Position numbers and translations under genes: made by a program | Notes under the pieces: generated by a model | What the model was told of the DNA's origin: nothing | Databases searched by the model: none | Seen by the model: only the letters and a program-made list of their open reading frames with translations | IMG/VR virus record: IMGVR_UViG_3300040801_002747 | Coordinates: 1 to 42,911 of that record | From: a virus | Length of the DNA: 42,911 nucleotides | Direction: 5' to 3' (one strand) | Shown here: positions 15,907 through 23,554 of the stretch, in pieces | Layout: every line of letters starts with the position of its first letter | Numbering within the stretch: position 1 is the stretch's first letter

Positions 15907-16731
15907 GTTGCAATTCGTTGTTTGAGTGATTTACATTGTGAGTTCACCAACGGTAACTATCAACTCCCCGTTATGGATGACGAGGAGAACACCGTTCTTT
16001 GTTATGCTGGTGATCTTGGTGTTGCCGATCAGCCGACAACATATTGTGAACTCATGGAAGAGTGGTGTGGTCGGTTCAAAGCAGTTATGTATATACCTGG
16101 AAATCATGAGCACTACAAGAGTTCCATCTGGCGTACTACCGAAAAGATCAACAGGAATCTTGAGTTCTACATCAAAGGCGGTAAGCCGGACAACCTTCAC
16201 TTCGATGACTTCTTCTCGGTTGTTGTTGATGACGTAGCATTCATTTGTGCCACTATGTGGGCAAATTTTGATAACGGTAATCCGGTAGCGATGGCCAACG
16301 CTGGTTTGATGATGAACGATTATCGCGTCATCCGCAATGGACCATCCAAAATGGATCCATACAAGTGGAAGCTTCAACCAGTTCACACATACGAGTTGTA
16401 CAAACAACAATCAGCGTACGTTCATCGGAAACTGAATGAGTACCGTGAAAGGGGTATGAAAACAGTTGTGATGACACACCACGCTCCATCGTTCCAATCA
16501 ATATCGCCTCACTATGCTGGTAGCGATTTGAACGCAGCATATGCATCAGAATTATACAATGCATACAGCGACGATGCCATGCCTATATTACACATACACG
16601 GCCATGTCCACGATAGCTTTGACTACATGCTTGGAGATACACGTGTCGTTTGTAACCCCAGGGGATATTTGAATATGGGACCGGGTGATTTAAACTCAAA
16701 GTTTAATCCGAATCTTGTAATTGATGTTTGA
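15904..16731 (+). CDS. Calcineurin-like metallophosphoesterase
   Basis: 275 aa, ATG at 15904. All metal motifs are present: SDLH (residues 8-11), GDLG, GNHEHY, THHAPS and HGHVH. Closest in look to MPP-superfamily phosphoesterases of phages and bacteria that hydrolyse phosphodiesters or phosphomonoesters. The substrate cannot be told from sequence. Its 3' end overlaps the convergent GIY-YIG gene by 29 bp. Confidence 0.88.
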   Translation: MVAIRCLSDLHCEFTNGNYQLPVMDDEENTVLCYAGDLGVADQPTTYCELMEEWCGRFKAVMYIPGNHEHYKSSIWRTTEKINRNLEFYIKGGKPDNLHFDDFFSVVVDDVAFICATMWANFDNGNPVAMANAGLMMNDYRVIRNGPSKMDPYKWKLQPVHTYELYKQQSAYVHRKLNEYRERGMKTVVMTHHAPSFQSISPHYAGSDLNAAYASELYNAYSDDAMPILHIHGHVHDSFDYMLGDTRVVCNPRGYLNMGPGDLNSKFNPNLVIDV

Positions 16732-17311
16732 GTATAGTGCGTAGTGTGTCATAAGTTAAGTTTAACTCTCGGCACGCTTCGGCTTTTGATTCGTATTTTT
16801 TACCATCAATAACAACTGGTTGTTTTCTGGTATGCGCCGCGCTCATTTTATTTTTGGTAGCCGTAGAGTGTTTACGCCCCAACATCGTACCTGGTTTACC
16901 GTAGCTTGGATTATCTCTACCAGACTTACCGGGGTGATAGGATTTGCCTTTATGCATCTCGCTCATGCGGCGACGTCGCTCTTCGGACCATTTAACCTTT
17001 TTTGTGTATCCATATGATTCGCCACCGGCTGATGAGTTGTATCCAGATTTGTATGTATCCATTTCATCTATCAACACCTTCTCGCGTTCGGTAGCCTGGC
17101 GTAGTGTTAACCCTTCTTCTAAAGGAACCATGTTCCAAACGTCAACACCATACTTGCGTATAGCGTTTGGCAACTTGTGGTTGTGTTTTGTATTTTTTGC
17201 TGAACTCTTATGTGAAGTCCACCGACGGTTCAATGACGTCCTTGTAATTCCAACATATTTCTTCTGTGTGACAGTATTCATCAACAGGTAAACAGTGTAT
17301 AATGGTTTCAT
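16703..17311 (-). CDS. GIY-YIG homing endonuclease, copy A
   Basis: 202 aa. The start is the ATG at 17311; the longer frame begins beyond the promoter. TVYLLMNTVTQKKYVGITR (about residues 5-23) is the GIY-YIG signature and is followed by RRWTSHK. Central NUMOD3-like repeats (HKGKSYHPGKSGRDNPSYGK) and a C-terminal NUMOD1-like helix pair (YESKAEACRELNLTYDTLR) bind DNA. It is clearly paralogous to the gene at 17828. TATAAATA precedes the ATG by 5 nt. Confidence 0.9.
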   Translation of the reverse strand: MKPLYTVYLLMNTVTQKKYVGITRTSLNRRWTSHKSSAKNTKHNHKLPNAIRKYGVDVWNMVPLEEGLTLRQATEREKVLIDEMDTYKSGYNSSAGGESYGYTKKVKWSEERRRRMSEMHKGKSYHPGKSGRDNPSYGKPGTMLGRKHSTATKNKMSAAHTRKQPVVIDGKKYESKAEACRELNLTYDTLRTILKHQLQDSD

Positions 17312-17316
17312 GTGCT

Positions 17317-17324
17317 TATTTATA
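17317..17324 (-). promoter_or_regulatory. T4-type late promoter, 5 nt before the start
   Basis: Perfect TATAAATA on the minus strand, then AGCAC and ATG. No Shine-Dalgarno; the predicted mRNA is leaderless. Confidence 0.65.
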
Positions 17325-17367
17325 AACTTATCCACGTGGTTAAGTTGGCACAACGGGTAATAGAAGT

Positions 17368-17547
17368 ATGAAATACACAACAGTAGAATATATCGTACAA
17401 CGATTCAGCAGCAATAACGGAGTTGAGGAGGTGGTACTTTGTCACACCGAGATTGCTGTGCTAGCAGCTCGTGATCAACTTAAACTGAACCACCCTGAAT
17501 GGGACTTGGAAGCAATAAAACGAACGACCATAGAGGAACTGGTATGA
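17368..17547 (+). CDS. Hypothetical protein, 59 aa
   Basis: ATG at 17368. A small alpha/beta protein ending HPEWDLEAIKRTTIEELV. It overlaps the next gene by four bases (ATGA). Together with the next two ORFs it forms a small operon trapped between the two GIY-YIG genes. Confidence 0.6.
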   Translation: MKYTTVEYIVQRFSSNNGVEEVVLCHTEIAVLAARDQLKLNHPEWDLEAIKRTTIEELV

Positions 17548-17774
17548 GTGCATTTGCGTTGTTCGTATATTGGTTGGCTACCATTGCCGTAACACTTATT
17601 ATGGTGTATCCTATATTCAAACTCACTCTGGTTATAGGACACAAGTATGATTTCGGTCCATGTGATCAGAGTGAAATGCAGGGATGTCATCGCATTGACT
17701 ACAACACCGAGAAAGAAATGTTGTGTTGTGTTTATTGTGGTCAAGGATTTTTAGACTTCGGAGTAGGAACATGA
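17544..17774 (+). CDS. Membrane protein with cysteine-rich tail, 76 aa
   Basis: The ATG overlaps the previous stop. Residues about 3-31 form a long membrane helix (ALFVYWLATIAVTLIMVYPI). The tail has Cys pairs (GPCDQ, QGCHR, LCCVYCGQG), a likely small zinc site on the cytoplasmic or periplasmic side. Function unknown. Confidence 0.65.
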   Translation: MSAFALFVYWLATIAVTLIMVYPIFKLTLVIGHKYDFGPCDQSEMQGCHRIDYNTEKEMLCCVYCGQGFLDFGVGT

Positions 17775-17824
17775 GTACGCCAGAAATAGTAACATCACCA
17801 ACAATGTATGTTGGCGTTTCGTGA
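17771..17824 (+). CDS. 17-aa ORF, possibly a truncated gene
   Basis: ATGA overlap with the gene before, stop at 17824, four bases before the 3' end of the second GIY-YIG gene. The overlapping start suggests a real translation start. The short length suggests that the rest of the gene was lost when the endonuclease gene inserted. Low certainty. Confidence 0.3.
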   Translation: MSTPEIVTSPTMYVGVS

Positions 17825-17827
17825 AGG

Positions 17828-18424
17828 TCAGCTGTCTTGAAGATATTTGTTAAGACGCGTTAATCCCCAGTGGAGATCTTTACACGCTTCGGTTTTTGAT
17901 CGATAGTGGGTTCCCTCCACAACAACAGGTGTTCGTTTGTGTTGATGATCACTCATTTTATTTCTTGCGCTGGTTGAGTGTGTCTTGCCTAACATTGTAC
18001 CGGGTTTACCGTATCTGGGGTTTTCCTTTCCAGGCATGCCTGGATGGTAAGATTTGCCCTTGTGTAGATCGCTCATTTTCTTTTTCTTTTCTTCTGTCCA
18101 TCGTGGCTTTGGCGTATAACCGTAAGCCTCTCCACCTAAAGAAGAATTGTAGCCTTCAAGCAAAGAGTTGTGTTGCTGAATCATTTCTTTTTCAACTTCA
18201 ACAGCGCGCTCCAAGGTTAAACCACCAACAAGTTCTTCGATAGACCAACAGTCAGTTCCGTATTTTCTGATAGCGTTTAATAGCTTCCGGCTCTTCTTTA
18301 CGTGCTTGGCGTTAGATTTGTGGTATGTCCATCGTCGAGTAAGGCCGATTCCAGTCATCCCAATATAAACTTTATTGGTGATTGAATTAGTTAATTTATA
18401 TACTTGATATTTTCTCGTTTCCAC
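17828..18424 (-). CDS. GIY-YIG homing endonuclease, copy B
   Basis: 198 aa, GTG start at 18424. QVYKLTNSITNKVYIGMTG (residues 7-25) is the GIY-YIG motif, then RRWTYHK; NUMOD3-like repeats with HKGKSYHPGMPGKENPRYGK and a C-terminal NUMOD1-like module follow. It shares nearly its whole design and many identical blocks with the gene at 16703. TATAAATA, CTAAT, GTG at its start: the same leaderless geometry as copy A. Confidence 0.9.
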   Translation of the reverse strand: METRKYQVYKLTNSITNKVYIGMTGIGLTRRWTYHKSNAKHVKKSRKLLNAIRKYGTDCWSIEELVGGLTLERAVEVEKEMIQQHNSLLEGYNSSLGGEAYGYTPKPRWTEEKKKKMSDLHKGKSYHPGMPGKENPRYGKPGTMLGKTHSTSARNKMSDHQHKRTPVVVEGTHYRSKTEACKDLHWGLTRLNKYLQDS

Positions 18425-18429
18425 ATTAG

Positions 18430-18437
18430 TATTTATA
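18430..18437 (-). promoter_or_regulatory. T4-type late promoter, 5 nt before a GTG start
   Basis: Perfect TATAAATA on the minus strand followed by CTAAT and GTG. No Shine-Dalgarno. Confidence 0.65.
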
Positions 18438-18487
18438 TCTTGTACCTTGAGGGTTCAAAGTTCTTCCATTGCTGGGTATGTATATCT

Positions 18488-18500
18488 AGTAAATAGATGT
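18488..18500 (+). promoter_or_regulatory. Late-type box AGTAAATA, 5 nt before the start
   Basis: AGTAAATA (18488-18495), GATGT, ATG at 18501. Same spacing as the minus-strand endonuclease genes and as 42551. Confidence 0.5.
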
Positions 18501-18770
18501 ATGAAACTATGCGACTTGTTTGAAGAAGAAGGATACAACATTGACGACGCTATGACATGCGATGGCAATAGTGGTGCAAACGAAATAGGTAACCTGGCCC
18601 GCCGTGATTCGAAGGAAAATCTTTCGACTACGGGCCGTGGAACCAACTACGAGAAAGCGAAACGCATTATTGGTGGAGCTAAACTAGCAAAAAAAGACTC
18701 GATTATTGTTCGGGACGATACGACCGAGCAGCATGGGCAGAACTTCACAACGTCAAACGCTAGGAGATAA
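18501..18770 (+). CDS. MKLCDL protein, candidate capsid-targeted protein
   Basis: 89 aa from the ATG at 18501. It begins MKLCDLFEEEGYNIDD. The body is Asn/Asp/Gly-rich, then basic (RRDSKEN, YEKAKRIIGGAKLAKKD). The N-terminal signature is shared with at least eight proteins in this window. It may be an internal head protein; inferred from T4 biology. The next gene starts two bases after its stop. Confidence 0.6.
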   Translation: MKLCDLFEEEGYNIDDAMTCDGNSGANEIGNLARRDSKENLSTTGRGTNYEKAKRIIGGAKLAKKDSIIVRDDTTEQHGQNFTTSNARR

Positions 18771-18771
18771 C

Positions 18772-18963
18772 ATGTTAATCGAAGAAATAATCAATACAGG
18801 GCGCGAGAAAGCGGAACGAATCGCTGCCCGAACCAAGTTGAAAGCCAAGAGAATGAACCCCAAGATAACGAAGCACAGTAATATCCCGGGGGCTGGTTCG
18901 AGACCTGAAGACTCTACGAGTAACATGGGTGGAGAAGATTCTGGAACTGGTCTAATGAGTTGA
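18772..18963 (+). CDS. Small basic protein with Gly/Asp tail
   Basis: 63 aa. A short amphipathic start (MLIEEIINTG), a Lys/Arg-rich middle (TKLKAKRMNPKITK) and an acidic Gly tail (NMGGEDSGTGLMS). The layout parallels the proteins at 23351 and 25217, which look like distant paralogues. The start codon is two bases after the previous stop, GGAG in front. Confidence 0.6.
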   Translation: MLIEEIINTGREKAERIAARTKLKAKRMNPKITKHSNIPGAGSRPEDSTSNMGGEDSGTGLMS

Positions 18964-18988
18964 TCGTGGGGTAGTAAACCTGTATACT
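18959..18988 (+). promoter_or_regulatory. Sigma70-type promoter of clpX
   Basis: TTGATC (18960-18965), about 17-bp spacer, TATACT (18983-18988), expected +1 18995. A 38-nt leader follows. Confidence 0.65.
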
Positions 18989-19032
18989 TGTCATCAGTAG
19001 CCAACCGTTACACAACCAACGAAGATAACCAT

Positions 19033-20313
19033 ATGACGAAGAAAGATGTTACAACCTCGGGCGTTACTTGTTCTTTTTGTGGCAAGAATCAAGACGAAGT
19101 TAATAAACTAATTGCAGGTCCATCCGTTCACATTTGTGATGAGTGTATCACATTATGTGAAGACATAATGTCGAAGGACATGGCAGAAGATGCTGCCTCG
19201 TCATCTGACAGCAAACCCCTCCCCACCCCCAGTGAAATTCACACCTTCCTCAACCAATATATCATTGGACAGGATAGCGCAAAGCGGATCCTCTCAGTGG
19301 CAGTGTACAATCACTACAAGCGCATTGAATGTGCATCCACCCACAAAGACGGTGACGTTGAGTTGACCAAGAGTAATGTTCTGATAGCGGGCCCAACCGG
19401 TTGTGGTAAAACACTATTGGCTGAGACTTTAGCTCGGGTAATTGATGTACCGTTTGCAATTGCTGATGCAACATCACTAACTGAAGCAGGGTATGTTGGC
19501 GAAGATGTTGAAAACGTTCTCGTCAAACTACTGGCTAATTGCGATGGTGATATTGAAAAAGCAGCACACGGCATCATATATATCGATGAAATCGACAAAA
19601 TTGGACGCAAATCTGAGAACACCTCAATCACTCGTGATGTATCTGGTGAGGGTGTGCAACAAGCTCTTTTGAAAATGATCGAAGGTACTGTGGTGAATGT
19701 ACCGACAAAAGGTGGACGTAAGCACCCAGGCGGTGAGACAGTTACACTCGATACGAAAAACATCCTATTCATTGTTGGTGGTGCTTTCTCGGGTCTGGAA
19801 GCTGTGCTACGAGCCAAAAATGAAAAGAAGTCCGGTATAGGCTTTGCTGCTTCAGTCTCTTCTAAAGATGATGAAGCCGACAAGAAGAATACCGGTGAGC
19901 TGTTGCGTGATGTGCAATCCAGTGACTTTGTTCAGTTTGGACTGATCCCCGAATTTGTTGGCCGCTTGCCAATTGTTGCAACTCTCGAGAATCTGGACGA
20001 AGACGCGTTGGTCCAGATATTGACAGAACCCAAGAATGCCATCACAAAACAGTTCAGCAAGTTGTTGGGTATGGATGGTGTTGAAGTTGAATTCACTGAT
20101 GAAGCGTTGCGGGCTATCGCGAAGAAAGCTATCGAGCGTGAAACGGGAGCGCGTGGACTGCGAACGATTTTGGAGACGGCATTGCTGTCAACCATGTATG
20201 ATCTGCCTGACCGCAAGAACGTTGTTCGAGTAATCATCAACGATGATGTGATTAGTGGTGTGGCACTTCCGGAACTGGTTGAAGAAACCAAAGATCTGGT
20301 AGTTATCAGCTAG
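19033..20313 (+). CDS. clpX: ClpX-like unfoldase ATPase
   Basis: 426 aa, close to the length of bacterial ClpX (about 424). The N-terminal zinc-binding domain has four Cys (13, 16, 35, 38: CSFC, then CDEC). Walker A GPTGCGKT (about 120-127), pore loop GYVGED, Walker [12 protein letters not shown], then [19 protein letters not shown] and a sensor arginine region. The ClpP-docking IGF loop is present (KSGIGFAA, about residue 269), so it could pair with host ClpP. A full-length ClpX is unusual in a phage. It may redirect host proteolysis or remodel phage complexes. Start at ATG 19033; the longer frame from 18988 begins inside the promoter. Confidence 0.93.
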   Translation: MTKKDVTTSGVTCSFCGKNQDEVNKLIAGPSVHICDECITLCEDIMSKDMAEDAASSSDSKPLPTPSEIHTFLNQYIIGQDSAKRILSVAVYNHYKRIECASTHKDGDVELTKSNVLIAGPTGCGKTLLAETLARVIDVPFAIADATSLTEAGYVGEDVENVLVKLLANCDGDIEKAAHGIIYIDEIDKIGRKSENTSITRDVSGEGVQQALLKMIEGTVVNVPTKGGRKHPGGETVTLDTKNILFIVGGAFSGLEAVLRAKNEKKSGIGFAASVSSKDDEADKKNTGELLRDVQSSDFVQFGLIPEFVGRLPIVATLENLDEDALVQILTEPKNAITKQFSKLLGMDGVEVEFTDEALRAIAKKAIERETGARGLRTILETALLSTMYDLPDRKNVVRVIINDDVISGVALPELVEETKDLVVIS

Positions 20314-20318
20314 AGTTC

Positions 20319-20341
20319 AGGGGTGGTTTTCAGCCACCCTT
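20319..20341 (+). terminator. Hairpin after clpX
   Basis: AGGGGTGG and CCACCCTT pair around a 7-nt loop, directly after the clpX stop. There is no T-run, so it may be an mRNA 3' hairpin rather than a full terminator. Confidence 0.5.
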
Positions 20342-20396
20342 GACGTTAATGTCATAAGTAAGTATAGTAGTACACAGGGACGATAGACGTCCCTGT
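20340..20396 (+). promoter_or_regulatory. Sigma70 promoter and 5' hairpin of natV
   Basis: TTGACG (20340-20345), 17-bp spacer, TATAGT (20363-20368). The transcript would begin at about 20375 with a 9-bp hairpin, ACAGGGACG against CGTCCCTGT (20374-20396), which would protect the 5' end. Confidence 0.75.
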
Positions 20397-20406
20397 TAAC
20401 ATTTAA

Positions 20407-20421
20407 TCAGAGGAGCTCTGA
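20407..20421 (+). promoter_or_regulatory. Hairpin presenting the Shine-Dalgarno of natV
   Basis: TCAGAG, GAG, CTCTGA: a 6-bp stem with AGGAG at the tip, two bases before the ATG. The nadV gene has a matching device at 25559-25579. Confidence 0.5.
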
Positions 20422-20422
20422 C

Positions 20423-21457
20423 ATGAAGAAATATGACACAGTAGTGTACATTGGTCGATTCCGACCACCCCACCTTGCTCACATTGAAACAATGAAGCGA
20501 GCATTGGAAGCAGGCAACCAGTTGTTGGTTATCGTTGGTTCTGCGAATCAGCCCAGGACTGTAAAAAATCCTTGGACTGTAAGTGAAGTTGAAGTGATGA
20601 TCAAGTCTTCGCTTCCCGAAGATGTACGGGAGCGTGTAATGGTATTACCTCTGCGGGATACAGCATACAACGACCAAGCGTGGGTTCAACAAGTTCAAGA
20701 CAAAGTACGAGCCGTCACAGAACCATCAGATGTAGTTGGTCTCATTGGCCACTCAAAGGATGAATCATCCTACTACCTGAAGATGTTCCCACAATGGGAT
20801 CACATCGAGATGGAAAACATCAACGACATCCATGCTACAGACATTCGCAATGCTTACTTCGAAGCGAATGGCGACATGACGAACTTTGATTTTAAGATTG
20901 GTCGTAACCTTCCACCAGCCATTCATGACTTCATGAAAGCATTTGCTCATACCAGCGACTACGAAACCCTGGTCAATGAGTACAAGTTTCTGGTTGCTCA
21001 TGCAAAGATGTGGGAAGATGCACCATACCCACCCATGTTCATCACGACAGATGCTGTTGTTGTTCAGTCTGGCCATGTACTTTTGGTAAAGCGTCGCGCT
21101 GAACCTGGTAAGAATTTGTGGGCGATTCCTGGAGGTTATCTGAATCAAAAAGAGTACATCATTGATGGTTTGATTCGAGAGCTGCGTGAAGAAACAATGC
21201 TGAAGGTGCCGGGTCCTGTCCTTCGTGGTTCTATCAAATACACCGGCGTGTATGATGCTCCAGATAGAAGTCCCCGTGGTCGTATTGTTACTCATGCTTC
21301 ACTGATTGAATTGCCAGCTGGCCCGTTACCACCCGTCAAAGGATCAGATGATGCTGAGAAGGCCAAATGGATTCCACTGAGTGTGTTCGAGCGAATGGAA
21401 GAACAGATGTTCGAAGATCATTTCCACATCATACGAGACCTTTTGGGTAAGATGTAA
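20423..21457 (+). CDS. natV: NMN adenylyltransferase/Nudix bifunctional protein (NatV-like)
   Basis: 344 aa. N-terminal nucleotidyltransferase: GRFRPPHLAH (residues 11-20, GxFxPxHxxH) and the IHATDIRN motif near residue 135. C-terminal Nudix hydrolase, box near residues 236-258: GGYLNQKEYIIDGLIRELRE then ETML, where the usual Gly of REUXEEXGU is Met. It joins ATP to NMN to make NAD; the Nudix half likely hydrolyses ADP-ribose or NAD derivatives. KVP40 NatV has the same two-domain order. With NadV (25578) it gives a two-step route from nicotinamide to NAD. Confidence 0.92.
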   Translation: MKKYDTVVYIGRFRPPHLAHIETMKRALEAGNQLLVIVGSANQPRTVKNPWTVSEVEVMIKSSLPEDVRERVMVLPLRDTAYNDQAWVQQVQDKVRAVTEPSDVVGLIGHSKDESSYYLKMFPQWDHIEMENINDIHATDIRNAYFEANGDMTNFDFKIGRNLPPAIHDFMKAFAHTSDYETLVNEYKFLVAHAKMWEDAPYPPMFITTDAVVVQSGHVLLVKRRAEPGKNLWAIPGGYLNQKEYIIDGLIRELREETMLKVPGPVLRGSIKYTGVYDAPDRSPRGRIVTHASLIELPAGPLPPVKGSDDAEKAKWIPLSVFERMEEQMFEDHFHIIRDLLGKM

Positions 21458-21459
21458 CG

Positions 21460-21518
21460 TTGACATCAAGAGTGGTTCCTGTATAATAGTTTAAAACCAC
21501 AGAGAACCACTCTTGATG
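21460..21518 (+). promoter_or_regulatory. Promoter inside a perfect 15-bp inverted repeat
   Basis: TTGACA (21460-21465), 16-bp spacer, TATAAT (21482-21487), +1 at 21494. CATCAAGAGTGGTTC (21464-21478) and GAACCACTCTTGATG (21504-21518) are perfect inverted copies; the right arm covers the ribosome site and the ATG at 21516. Only read-through RNA contains both arms. Confidence 0.8.
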
Positions 21519-21800
21519 CTTGAAGATTTACTATCCCGCTTGAACGCAACGATGCAGGAATTTGCTGACAGTCGTGCTCTCCCTGAAACAGAAGAAGAAA
21601 TCCGTACAGCGGTAAATTCTTTAGGGCTTGATTTTATAGACGAGAACGCAATTGTTGAATTTCATCCTCCAACGATCGCATTGGTATCACGTGGTTCAGA
21701 ACTTGGCTACGTCGCTGATCTTCCTGTGTTGTTGGACGGTTGGAGTGATTCAATTCCCCTTTCATCTTTGGTTATACTGACACGTACAACAAACTTATGA
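21516..21800 (+). CDS. Hypothetical protein, 94 aa
   Basis: I start at the ATG 21516; a TTG at 21513 is possible. Mostly helical, acidic, beginning MLEDLLSRL. Function unknown. The 3' end overlaps the next gene by four bases, and that gene has a promoter of its own (TATACT at 21773-21778). Confidence 0.65.
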   Translation: MLEDLLSRLNATMQEFADSRALPETEEEIRTAVNSLGLDFIDENAIVEFHPPTIALVSRGSELGYVADLPVLLDGWSDSIPLSSLVILTRTTNL

Positions 21801-22612
21801 GACATTTACTTCTGGCTGCTTTGCTCGTAACTGTTCCAGCATCAGCTCAACAATATGGTGGTGAAGAGTCAGTGTTCCGACGAGCTGCTGAAGCAGCAAA
21901 GACTCATACCACAACTCTCCCATCGGCAACCCGAACACCAACACAGCGTTCCAGCAATCAGTATATTGGACCACTGACGTATAATGGGGTGCGAGGTGCT
22001 ATCATCAACAATGAAGGTGATTCGAGAGCTGCCAGAGCACGAATGCAACAGAAGAAGATTCTGATCGAAGCTGAACGTGCAGCCGGACTATACAACCCAC
22101 CCGAAGAGTACACACTACACGGACAACCCGTTGCTACCACAGCTGAGCGAAATGGTGAGTGGTATAGTGATTCATTCTACAACAAGCACGAAGATGCCAA
22201 CCGAGTTCGGTTGGATGCTTGGACTTTCCAGCGAGGATTTCGACACAACGCTTTTGTGTTGTCTTGTGTGTATGACAGAGAATCTCAGACAGGTGGTAAT
22301 CTGAAGTTCTTTATCAAGGGATTAGATCCTGTTGGCTTCTTGGGTGCTGACACAACGGTCGTTGTTAAGATTGCTGGCTCAACCAAGGAAACATTTCGTC
22401 TTGATGGTAGAGTTAGCCACGTCCGTTCCACAAATGTTCACATTGACATTTCTGATCAATACTTGATAGACCGTATGCGTGATGCTCGTACTTTTTCGGT
22501 AATGGTGCAATCGATTACCAACCCGCGGCCAGTAACGATGGATTTCAGTTTAATGGGATTCGCATCAGCAGCGGCTAACACAATCACTAATTGTATGGAA
22601 GGTGTTCAATGA
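21797..22612 (+). CDS. Exported protein of unknown function
   Basis: 271 aa with a clean signal peptide (MRHLLLAALLVTVPASA, cleavage before QQYGG). A helical Ala/Arg-rich region (residues about 30-110) leads to a beta-rich C-terminal domain (about 145-265) with one Cys pair (SCVYDRES, ITNCMEG), which may form a periplasmic disulfide. The pattern of that domain (RVRLDAWTFQR, DTTVVVKIAGSTKETF) resembles small periplasmic beta-sandwich proteins. No phage function recognised; likely acts on the host periplasm or is packaged. Confidence 0.7.
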   Translation: MRHLLLAALLVTVPASAQQYGGEESVFRRAAEAAKTHTTTLPSATRTPTQRSSNQYIGPLTYNGVRGAIINNEGDSRAARARMQQKKILIEAERAAGLYNPPEEYTLHGQPVATTAERNGEWYSDSFYNKHEDANRVRLDAWTFQRGFRHNAFVLSCVYDRESQTGGNLKFFIKGLDPVGFLGADTTVVVKIAGSTKETFRLDGRVSHVRSTNVHIDISDQYLIDRMRDARTFSVMVQSITNPRPVTMDFSLMGFASAAANTITNCMEGVQ

Positions 22613-22821
22613 ACGAACGATCACACTACCTCGCGACAACGCCTGTTCGACAAAATCTACTAACGGAAAAGGGATACTCGCCATATTGTTGCCAAGACAA
22701 TTGCAACCAAGGCCTGACACGAACGAAGTGGACTGGTAGTCAGTTCAAGTGTGGATGTGGTTGGGTGTCATCGTTTCCCGAGGAGTTCATTGCTGAATAT
22801 AAAAGGATATGGAATAAATGA
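22609..22821 (+). CDS. 70-aa zinc-ribbon protein
   Basis: The ATG at 22609 overlaps the previous stop. CC...C and CGCGW motifs (YCCQDNCNQ, then FKCGCGW) give four to five Cys for a zinc ribbon. It is part of an overlapping gene chain that runs into the P-loop gene (ATGA at 22818). Confidence 0.6.
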   Translation: MNERSHYLATTPVRQNLLTEKGYSPYCCQDNCNQGLTRTKWTGSQFKCGCGWVSSFPEEFIAEYKRIWNK

Positions 22822-23342
22822 AAATTATAAATTTGTTTGGAGGCGCAGGATCAGGAAAAAGTACGGTTGCAGCAGGTTTGTTCTACCGTATGAAGGTTGC
22901 CGGCACCAACGCGGAACTTGTTACAGAGTTCGCTAAGGACCTCAACTACGGCGGGCAGATTGCCTCAATGATGGATCAACAAGAGTACATCTTCGCTGAG
23001 CAGAACTACCGTCAACATCGCCTACGGCCTCACGTGGATTACGCAATTACCGATAGCCCATTAATGTTGAGCACCATATACGCACCACAGGATTATCCGA
23101 TCCGGACAAAGTTCTGTGAGTTTGTATTGGCGACCAATGGGTTGTATGACAATATTAACATTTTCCTGTTGAGACCTGAAATATTCCAAGAAACGGGGCG
23201 CTACCACACCCTTGAGGAGGCGATAAGTGTTGACAACGAGATTTTAACAATGCTGTATACCTACAACATTCCGTTCAATTCCGTGCAGACTGGTGATGGT
23301 GTTCTGGATCAGATAATGGAAATCGTTGATCATTTCGCCTAA
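22818..23342 (+). CDS. P-loop NTPase, possibly NadR/nucleotide-kinase-like
   Basis: 174 aa. GGAGSGKST (residues 8-16) is Walker A; YAITDSPLML (about residues 75-84) could be the Walker B/lid region; RQHRLRP is a basic patch. The size and the AELVTEFAKDL element after the P-loop recall AAA_28/NadR-type ribosylnicotinamide kinases. In an NAD-salvage phage, a nicotinamide riboside kinase would fit, but a nucleotide kinase is equally possible from this sequence alone. Confidence 0.6.
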   Translation: MKIINLFGGAGSGKSTVAAGLFYRMKVAGTNAELVTEFAKDLNYGGQIASMMDQQEYIFAEQNYRQHRLRPHVDYAITDSPLMLSTIYAPQDYPIRTKFCEFVLATNGLYDNINIFLLRPEIFQETGRYHTLEEAISVDNEILTMLYTYNIPFNSVQTGDGVLDQIMEIVDHFA

Positions 23343-23350
23343 ATAGGCGA
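23334..23350 (+). promoter_or_regulatory. Late-type box CTAAATA in a palindrome
   Basis: TTCGCC TAAATA GGCGAA is a perfect hairpin with TAAATA as its loop. The start codon at 23351 follows CTAAATA by 5 nt (GGCGA). It may be a late promoter for the small-protein cluster that follows. Confidence 0.5.
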
Positions 23351-23554
23351 ATGAGACTAGAAGACATAGCAAATGTGACGCCTGCCGTCACTGTAGATAC
23401 CAAAAATCCGATACGTGATGCGATCAGATCGCGTAAGACTGCGGGCATCAAGGCTGCATTGCTTCAGAATCAACGAAACAAGGATGGTGTCGACAATGCC
23501 CCAATTATGACGGGTGGTGGTGATATTAAGGACTGTGGGGAGCACAACCCGTGA
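23351..23554 (+). CDS. MRLEDI protein, small basic with Gly/Asp tail
   Basis: 67 aa. N-terminal MRLEDIANVTP signature, basic middle (RDAIRSRKTAGIKAALLQNQRNKDG), then NAPIMTGGGDIKDCG. It is a clear paralogue in layout of the protein at 25217 (same order AI..KK..IxA..D..N..I..G.GD). Predicted internal head or packaged protein. Confidence 0.65.
   Translation: MRLEDIANVTPAVTVDTKNPIRDAIRSRKTAGIKAALLQNQRNKDGVDNAPIMTGGGDIKDCGEHNP

Noticed and set aside
19314-19883. 189-aa minus-strand open frame inside clpX
   Set aside because: Ser/Pro-rich shadow translation of clpX codons; no independent signals.
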